DNA of 6,428 nucleotides from an uncultured Bacteroidales bacterium (GTDB lineage: Bacteria > Bacteroidota > Bacteroidia > Bacteroidales > Paludibacteraceae), in the NCBI GenBank assembly GCA_903912795.1, contig CAIWIS010000223.1:1-6428 (forward strand), given 5' to 3'. This document shows, in pieces, positions 1 through 4,408 of this stretch (the stretch's first letter is position 1; each line of letters starts with the position of its first letter). The notes under the pieces were generated by a model. It saw nothing but the letters and a program-made list of their open reading frames with translations. It ran no database searches and was not told where the DNA came from. A program made the translations under genes and the position numbers.

Positions 1-63
1 CTATTTAATTCTTTACTTTTCTAAAAAATACAAATCACTTTGAATACCCTTTCTTACTCCCCT
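1..63. other. Non-coding tail downstream of lysS
   Basis: These bases lie past the lysS stop. I see no gene start or promoter box on either strand. A small CCCC-TTTA-GGGG hairpin (59-70) overlaps the lysS stop codon; its 4-bp stem has no clear T-run beyond it on the minus strand, so I do not call it a terminator. The real terminator or next gene may be outside the window. Confidence 0.5.
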
Positions 64-1797
64 TTAGGGGTTGGGGGCAGAACTTTTAACCCAACTCTCC
101 ACTTCTTCCTTCGTAGGGTTTTTCAACTCCAGTTTATTTTTTTTGTTATACCCACAAATATCTTGATGAATTTTATTTGGATTCAGCCCTTTGAGTGCAT
201 CTACAGTTTGAATGCCCGTTTTCATTATTACATCAGCCCATTCGGCAGGAATGCCCAATTCAATAAATTTTTCGGGGCCCTCTTTTTTAACCACTTTTTC
301 GGGTTTCATTTGAGGGAAGAAAAGCACTTCCTGAATAGCCTGTTGACCAGTCATAAGCATTACCAAGCGATCCATACCAATTCCCATACCCGATGTTGGG
401 GGCATACCATATTCCAATGAGCGTACAAAATCCATATCGATAAACATGGCTTCGTCGTCGCCCTTTTCGCTCAGTTTCAATTGATCCTGAAAGCGTCCAA
501 GTTGGTCAATAGGATCATTGAGTTCGGAATAAGCATTGGCCAATTCTTTTCCATTTACCATTAACTCAAAACGTTCGGTCAGTTCAGGATTATCGCGGTG
601 ACGTTTACACAAAGGGCTCATTTCCATTGGATAATCGGTAATAAATGTAGGCTGAATATAATTTCCTTCGCATTTTTCACCAAAAATTTCATCAATCATT
701 TTACCTTTTCCCATGGTTTCATCCGCATCAATATGCAGTTTTTTACACACTTCGCGCAATTCATCTTCGTTCATTCCATTAATATCAATGCCTGTATGGT
801 CTTTAATGGCATCAATCATGGTTACACGCTTAAATGGCGTTTTAAAACTGATGGTTTTATCGCCCACTTGCAATTCGGTAGTGCCATTTACGTCCATACA
901 AATTTTTTCAATCATATTTTCGGTAAATGTCATCATCCAGTTGTAATCCTTGTAGGCTACATAAATTTCCATAGCCGTAAATTCCGGATTGTGTGTGCGA
1001 TCCATACCTTCGTTGCGAAAGTTTTTGGAAAACTCATAAACGCCTTCGAAACCACCTACAATAAGTCTTTTGAGGTATAACTCATTAGCTACACGCATAT
1101 AAAGCGGCATATCCAAAGCATTGTGATGTGTTATAAACGGACGAGCCGAAGCTCCACCCGGAATGGCTTGTAACACAGGTGTTTCTACCTCAATATAACC
1201 TTCGGAATTGAAATATTCACGCATTGAATTGTAAACGCGTGTACGTTTCAGAAAAATATCTTTTATTCCCTCGTTCACCACCAAATCAACATAGCGTTGA
1301 CGGTAACGTTGTTCGGGATCTTCGAATGCATCAAAAGCAACACCATCCTTGTATTTTACAATTGGAAGTGGTCGTAACGACTTGCTCAATACAGTAAGCT
1401 CCTGAGCATGAACACTAATTTCGCCCATTTGTGTGCGGAAAACAAAACCCTTGATACCAACAAAATCGCCAATATCCAACAGTTTTTTAAACACACTATT
1501 ATACATTTCGGGTTGCGCCTCGGTGCTAATATCGTCGCGACTAACATAAACTTGTATGCGGCCTTTGGAGTCCTGAAGCTCCATAAACGAAGCTTTCCCC
1601 ATTATCCGACGGCTCATTATACGTCCAGCTACACAAACCTGCACAGCAGTTTCATTGTCGGCAAAAGTATTTTTTATATCGGTCGAAAATGCGTTGGTTG
1701 GATACAATGCGGCAGGATAAGGATCGATGCCGAGATTACGTAATTCGTTCAAACTCTGACGTCTGAACAGTTCTTGTTCACTTAATTCAATACTCAT
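64..1797 (-). CDS. lysS: Lysyl-tRNA synthetase, class II (577 aa, complete)
   Basis: Cytoplasmic enzyme that charges tRNA-Lys with lysine using ATP. The N-terminal OB-fold anticodon-binding domain spans about residues 50-140 (VAGRIMSRRIMGKASFMELQ). The class II catalytic core follows: motif 1 around 182-210, motif 2 around 255-281 with the loop FRNEGMDRTHNPEFTAMEIY, and motif 3 around 469-495 with GMGIGMDRLVML. Residues about 508-577 form a C-terminal extension (PAEW, then a KKNKLEL segment) that I associate with Bacteroidota LysRS; it explains why the protein is longer than the roughly 505 residues of the E. coli enzyme. I start at the ATG (1795-1797), giving MSIELSEQE, the usual N-terminus. 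An in-frame TTG nine codons upstream lies inside the predicted -7 box, so it is unlikely to be translated. No Shine-Dalgarno is visible. It is divergent from the acyltransferase gene and probably monocistronic in this window. Identity is very secure. Confidence 0.98.
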   Translation of the reverse strand: MSIELSEQELFRRQSLNELRNLGIDPYPAALYPTNAFSTDIKNTFADNETAVQVCVAGRIMSRRIMGKASFMELQDSKGRIQVYVSRDDISTEAQPEMYNSVFKKLLDIGDFVGIKGFVFRTQMGEISVHAQELTVLSKSLRPLPIVKYKDGVAFDAFEDPEQRYRQRYVDLVVNEGIKDIFLKRTRVYNSMREYFNSEGYIEVETPVLQAIPGGASARPFITHHNALDMPLYMRVANELYLKRLIVGGFEGVYEFSKNFRNEGMDRTHNPEFTAMEIYVAYKDYNWMMTFTENMIEKICMDVNGTTELQVGDKTISFKTPFKRVTMIDAIKDHTGIDINGMNEDELREVCKKLHIDADETMGKGKMIDEIFGEKCEGNYIQPTFITDYPMEMSPLCKRHRDNPELTERFELMVNGKELANAYSELNDPIDQLGRFQDQLKLSEKGDDEAMFIDMDFVRSLEYGMPPTSGMGIGMDRLVMLMTGQQAIQEVLFFPQMKPEKVVKKEGPEKFIELGIPAEWADVIMKTGIQTVDALKGLNPNKIHQDICGYNKKNKLELKNPTKEEVESWVKSSAPNP

Positions 1798-1821
1798 GGG
1801 TGTAATATTTGCAAATTGCGG

Positions 1822-1829
1822 CAAAATTA
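1822..1829 (-). promoter_or_regulatory. Candidate lysS promoter, -7 box TAATTTTG
   Basis: On the minus strand the bases read TAATTTTG, a full match to the Bacteroidota -7 consensus TAnnTTTG. Transcription would start about 5 bases downstream, near 1815-1817, leaving a leader of roughly 20 bases before the lysS ATG at 1797. No TTG at the normal -33 spacing is convincing; the nearest (complement of 1844-1846) is only 14 bases from the box. A perfect palindrome ATTTGCAAAT (1807-1816) sits at the expected start point; its meaning is unknown. This is inferred from sequence alone, and AT-rich DNA yields chance matches. Confidence 0.55.
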
Positions 1830-1901
1830 CAAAAAAATAAGGACAATAGATAATTTATTAGCTTAACAAAAGTCCAAAAAAACTAAACAACTATAAGGAA
1901 A

Positions 1902-1934
1902 TTTGGAAAATTCGGATGAATTGTCGTATTTTTG
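1902..1934 (+). promoter_or_regulatory. Candidate acyltransferase promoter, -33 TTTG and -7 TATTTTTG
   Basis: A TTTG at 1902-1905 is followed, 21 bases later, by TATTTTTG at 1927-1934. Both match the Bacteroidota -33/-7 pattern (TTTG and TAnnTTTG, usually about 19-21 bases apart). The start point would fall near 1939-1941, leaving a leader of only about 12-14 bases before the ATG at 1953. The in-frame TTG at 1932-1934 is the end of the -7 box, so it cannot be on a transcript from this promoter. This is the best-formed promoter at a gene start in the window. Confidence 0.65.
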
Positions 1935-1952
1935 TCAAAAAATTTACCCGTT

Positions 1953-2687
1953 ATGCTTATAAAACTTATAGCAATTCCGTTTTCAATTCTAGCCTATTTT
2001 TGGTTTTTATTTTCGTTATGCCTCTTTCATCCTATTCAGTGGATATGCTTGAAGGCGTTTGGGTATCAGGCACATAAACGTAGCGTTGATTTTCTTGATT
2101 TATTTTTGATGCTTACCCCTAATTTTTTGCTTTCGACGAGTAAATGCGAGAACATAGAATTGATACCTACGGGCAAACCAATCATTTTTGTGGCCAATCA
2201 TCAAGGCATTTTCGATATTGTAGGAATGGCTTGGTTTTTACGGAAATTTCATCCAAAGTTCGTGAGCAAAATTGAGTTGGGTCGAAACATACCAAGTATT
2301 TCGTTTAATCTAACACATGGTGGCTCAGTACTTATCGACCGTAAGGACCCCAAACAAGCTTTGCCACTCCTGAAAAAAATGGGCGAATACATTGAACTTC
2401 ACAAACGTTCCACCATTATTTACCCCGAAGGTACTCGCACGCGCGACGGCAAACCCAAGGAATTTGCACCCAACGGATTAAAAATCCTTTGCAAATACTC
2501 GCCAAGTGCCATTGTAGTGCCAATAACCATCAACAATTCCTGGAAGGCGTTCCGTTATGGTAAGTTCCCTCTCGGAATTGGAAATCGGATTACATTCACT
2601 ATTCATCAACCAATTGCAGTAAACGAAGTTGATTTCAACACCCTTTTTGAATATACCCACAAAGCCATTGTTGATGGTATAAAATAA
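1953..2687 (+). CDS. PlsC/AGPAT-type 1-acyl-glycerol-3-phosphate acyltransferase family protein (244 aa)
   Basis: Membrane-associated acyltransferase, probably transferring an acyl group to lysophosphatidic acid or a related lysolipid in phospholipid synthesis. A hydrophobic N-terminal anchor spans about residues 1-37. Catalytic motif NHQGIFD at 82-88 supplies the HX4D pair H83/D88. The block GGSVLIDRKD lies at 123-132, the EGTR motif is at 159-162 and VVPI is at 188-191. After EGTR, the usual FxxG is replaced by FAPNG (171-175), with one extra residue; I recall similar forms in some Bacteroidota homologues. The length of about 240 residues is normal for PlsC. I start at ATG 1953 because an upstream in-frame TTG lies within the -7 box. 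There is no Shine-Dalgarno. The gene is single, divergent from lysS and convergent with the transporter. The family is sure; the exact acceptor is not, so I give no symbol. Confidence 0.9.
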   Translation: MLIKLIAIPFSILAYFWFLFSLCLFHPIQWICLKAFGYQAHKRSVDFLDLFLMLTPNFLLSTSKCENIELIPTGKPIIFVANHQGIFDIVGMAWFLRKFHPKFVSKIELGRNIPSISFNLTHGGSVLIDRKDPKQALPLLKKMGEYIELHKRSTIIYPEGTRTRDGKPKEFAPNGLKILCKYSPSAIVVPITINNSWKAFRYGKFPLGIGNRITFTIHQPIAVNEVDFNTLFEYTHKAIVDGIK

Positions 2688-2688
2688 A

Positions 2689-2726
2689 AAACACCTGCTT
2701 CGTTTCATTTAACAAAGCAGGTGTTT
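2689..2726. terminator. Bidirectional intrinsic terminator
   Basis: AAACACCTGCTT (2689-2700) pairs perfectly with AAGCAGGTGTTT (2715-2726), a 12-bp stem around a 14-base loop. After a C/A mismatch the loop can add three more pairs (2702-2704 with 2711-2713). The plus strand continues into a T-rich run (2724-2735); on the minus strand the stem is followed by the complement of AAAATAAAAA, also T-rich. It starts two bases after the acyltransferase stop and lies 19 bases beyond the transporter stop. It therefore fits a shared terminator between two convergent genes. Confidence 0.88.
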
Positions 2727-2745
2727 ATTTATTTCTATAAAAGTT

Positions 2746-4155
2746 TTACTCCTTTACATTGGGCAGCTCCAAGCCGTAACCTTTTTTCTTGTCCTCAGCT
2801 TTGAGCAAAAAGGCAAAAACAATAGCTAATAAACCAAAGCAGGCAAAAATTAGCATGGGTATAGTATAGTTGTATTGTGTTATTAATTGCATTTTACCTT
2901 CTATCAGCTGTTCTTCGGAACTAATAATACAATACTTATCAAGCACATAGCCAATTAACAACGGCACACCCATTAATCCCCAGTTTTGAACCCAGAAAAT
3001 CATGGCATAAGCAGTTCCCAGCTTGCTGTGCGGAATAATTTTAGCTACTGCTGGCCACATGGCCGAAGGTACGAGCGAGAAAGCAATTCCCAACAACATA
3101 ACCAATCCAATAGCAATACTAAAGCTATTGAGCGATGGTATTGAAAACAGGAGATGCACAATTACCAATAAAATTGAACCCAGAATCATAATGCTTGCTG
3201 CTTTGCCTTTTTTATCGGAAATACCTCCAAATAATGGTGTGAGTAGCAGTGCACTAAACGGCAATAAGGCTGGGATATACCCTGCAAATGTATCGTCGAC
3301 CTGAAATTTTTGTACAATAAGGTTGGTAGCAAATTTAATAAATGGAAAAACAGCCGAATAAAACAACACACAAAGAATGGCAATATACCAGAATGCACGA
3401 TTTTTGGCTATATCCAACACATCCGTAAATTTAAACTCTTCTTCGCTTTCAACACCAGCAGCAGTTTCTTCGCGGTCTAACTTTTTATCCATAAATGTAA
3501 AAAACAAAAATACGAGTAAGCCCACGCAAAGCAAAATCATAGCCACAATAACGGGTGTACTTACATTGCTTGTAAGTTTGTAAAGTGGCAGTGGTGTAAA
3601 CATGGCCAATGCTGTACCAATACGTCCGGTAGAGGTATTCAGTCCAATTGCCAACGCCATTTCTTTGCCTTTGAACCAACGAACTACAGCCTTATTGGCC
3701 GATATTCCAAACATTTCGCAACCTACACCAAAAATACCAAAACCGAGTCCGGCAATTACAGCCGACTTAGAAGTAGGACTCAACAATTGGAACGAACCTA
3801 TCGAAAGCTCGTAGGTGCCAGCACCAATATGACCATCGATAGCCCAATACTTAATAAAAGCACCAATAAGCATAATGGCTATAGCCAACACACCCGTAAA
3901 ACGAGTACCTAGCTTATCCAAAATCATTCCGCTGAATACCAGCATAAGCAAAAACACATTGAACCAACCATATCCACTGGTAAAAAAACCATATTCGGTA
4001 GCAGTCCAATTTAAATTTCCCTGTAGTTTTTCCTGCAAAGGAGCCATGGCATCCGTCAGGTAATACATACACATCATGGTGAACGAAACAAGGATAAGAA
4101 CAAACCAACGTGCCGTTTTTGAATCGCGCAGCGATGATGAAATTTTTTCTGTCAT
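2746..4155 (-). CDS. Major facilitator superfamily transporter, MFSD1-like (469 aa, complete)
   Basis: Inner-membrane secondary transporter with about 12 hydrophobic segments. The first-half motif A is GMILDKLGTR (76-85) and the second-half copy is GGISDKKGK (310-318), which separates two six-helix bundles. The central cytoplasmic loop (about 222-252) is acidic. RWFKGKEMALAIGLN (159-173) and, near the end, KLGTAYAMIFWVQNWGL (378-394) resemble, from memory, the WFKGKE and GTAYG..QN.GL signatures of the MFSD1 branch. Human MFSD1 exports dipeptides from lysosomes, so a peptide or amino-acid substrate is possible but unproven here. A polar stretch at about 105-130 probably forms a long extracytoplasmic loop. 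The ATG at 4153-4155 begins a hydrophilic N-terminus (MTEKISSSLRDSK) before the first helix; no Shine-Dalgarno is visible. No enzyme gene sits beside it to name the substrate. MFS membership is sure; the MFSD1 assignment is moderate. Confidence 0.9.
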   Translation of the reverse strand: MTEKISSSLRDSKTARWFVLILVSFTMMCMYYLTDAMAPLQEKLQGNLNWTATEYGFFTSGYGWFNVFLLMLVFSGMILDKLGTRFTGVLAIAIMLIGAFIKYWAIDGHIGAGTYELSIGSFQLLSPTSKSAVIAGLGFGIFGVGCEMFGISANKAVVRWFKGKEMALAIGLNTSTGRIGTALAMFTPLPLYKLTSNVSTPVIVAMILLCVGLLVFLFFTFMDKKLDREETAAGVESEEEFKFTDVLDIAKNRAFWYIAILCVLFYSAVFPFIKFATNLIVQKFQVDDTFAGYIPALLPFSALLLTPLFGGISDKKGKAASIMILGSILLVIVHLLFSIPSLNSFSIAIGLVMLLGIAFSLVPSAMWPAVAKIIPHSKLGTAYAMIFWVQNWGLMGVPLLIGYVLDKYCIISSEEQLIEGKMQLITQYNYTIPMLIFACFGLLAIVFAFLLKAEDKKKGYGLELPNVKE

Positions 4156-4193
4156 AAACTTTTTGTTTGTAAAATTCGTTTTTATACTAACTA

Positions 4194-4211
4194 TTGCTTT
4201 ATATGAAGCAA
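4194..4211. repeat. Inverted repeat in the transporter leader, operator or hairpin candidate
   Basis: TTGCTT (4194-4199) and AAGCAA (4206-4211) form an 18-base inverted repeat with a six-base AT-rich centre. It lies just downstream of the predicted transporter -7 box (4220-4227), where transcription should begin. That is a classic repressor position, but it could also be a weak 5' hairpin or chance. Confidence 0.4.
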
Positions 4212-4219
4212 AACAGCCG

Positions 4220-4227
4220 CAAATCTA
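4220..4227 (-). promoter_or_regulatory. Candidate transporter promoter, -7 box TAGATTTG
   Basis: The minus strand reads TAGATTTG, matching TAnnTTTG. The predicted start near 4213-4215 leaves a leader of roughly 60 bases before the ATG at 4155. I find no TTG at the standard -33 spacing; the A/T tracts at 4231-4247 occupy that space and could act like an UP element. The box matches in full but the promoter is weaker than those with both elements. Confidence 0.5.
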
Positions 4228-4294
4228 ATTAAAAAAATTGATTTTTTGGTTTAAAAATGCCAATTTTACTGCTTTTGTCAGTCTTTTTAATTAG
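4225..4294. repeat. 11-bp inverted repeat flanking the centre of the divergent promoter region
   Basis: CTAATTAAAAA (4225-4235) is the exact reverse complement of TTTTTAATTAG (4284-4294), with 48 bases between. The left arm overlaps the transporter -7 box and the right arm ends four bases before the distal clpC -7 box, so the arms are placed almost symmetrically. In DNA this AT-rich an 11-bp match could arise by chance, so function is uncertain. Confidence 0.35.
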
Positions 4295-4306
4295 GTATTA
4301 TTTTTG
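4274..4306 (+). promoter_or_regulatory. Candidate distal clpC promoter (P1), -33 TTTG and -7 TATTTTTG
   Basis: TTTG at 4274-4277 is followed, 21 bases later, by TATTTTTG at 4299-4306. The box sequence and spacing are identical to those of the acyltransferase promoter. Transcription would start near 4311-4313 and give clpC a leader of about 97 bases containing a 16-codon ORF. Inferred from sequence only. Confidence 0.55.
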
Positions 4307-4327
4307 ATAAAAGAAAAAACATCATAA

Positions 4328-4378
4328 ATGAATTACATTTTTGGTGAAACAACTCAATTGATTCAAACTTTTCATTAA
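4328..4378 (+). other. Possible 16-codon upstream ORF in the clpC leader
   Basis: ATG at 4328-4330 opens a 16-codon frame, MNYIFGETTQLIQTFH, ending at TAA 4376-4378. It would be on transcripts from the distal clpC promoter only, since its stop codon is the first three bases of the proximal -7 box (4376-4383). It ends 30 bases before the clpC ATG. There is no Shine-Dalgarno, no run of one regulatory amino acid and no homology I recognise, so it may well be untranslated. Confidence 0.2.
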
Positions 4379-4383
4379 ATTTG
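4376..4383 (+). promoter_or_regulatory. Candidate proximal clpC promoter (P2), -7 box TAAATTTG
   Basis: TAAATTTG matches TAnnTTTG. The predicted start near 4388-4390 leaves a short leader of about 20 bases before the clpC ATG at 4409, similar to those predicted for lysS and the acyltransferase gene. The best upstream TTG (4358-4360) is only 15 bases from the box, shorter than usual. No CtsR direct repeat or CIRCE element is visible nearby. Confidence 0.5.
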
Positions 4384-4408
4384 TCGATTCAATAACACAC
4401 TATCAGTT

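Noticed and set aside
59..70. CCCC-TTTA-GGGG hairpin as lysS terminator
   Set aside because: The stem is only 4 bp, overlaps the stop codon and is not followed by a clear T-run on the minus strand.
40..420. 126-codon open frame on the plus strand across the lysS 3' end
   Set aside because: It overlaps the conserved LysRS C-terminal extension and motif 3 on the opposite strand and resembles no known protein.
598..1080. 160-codon open frame on the plus strand
   Set aside because: It is antisense to the lysS catalytic domain, has no promoter or recognisable motif, and its composition looks like a shadow frame.
4156..4408. CtsR operator or CIRCE heat-shock element upstream of clpC
   Set aside because: I looked for the GGTCAAA direct repeat and the TTAGCACTC/GAGTGCTAA inverted repeat and found neither.
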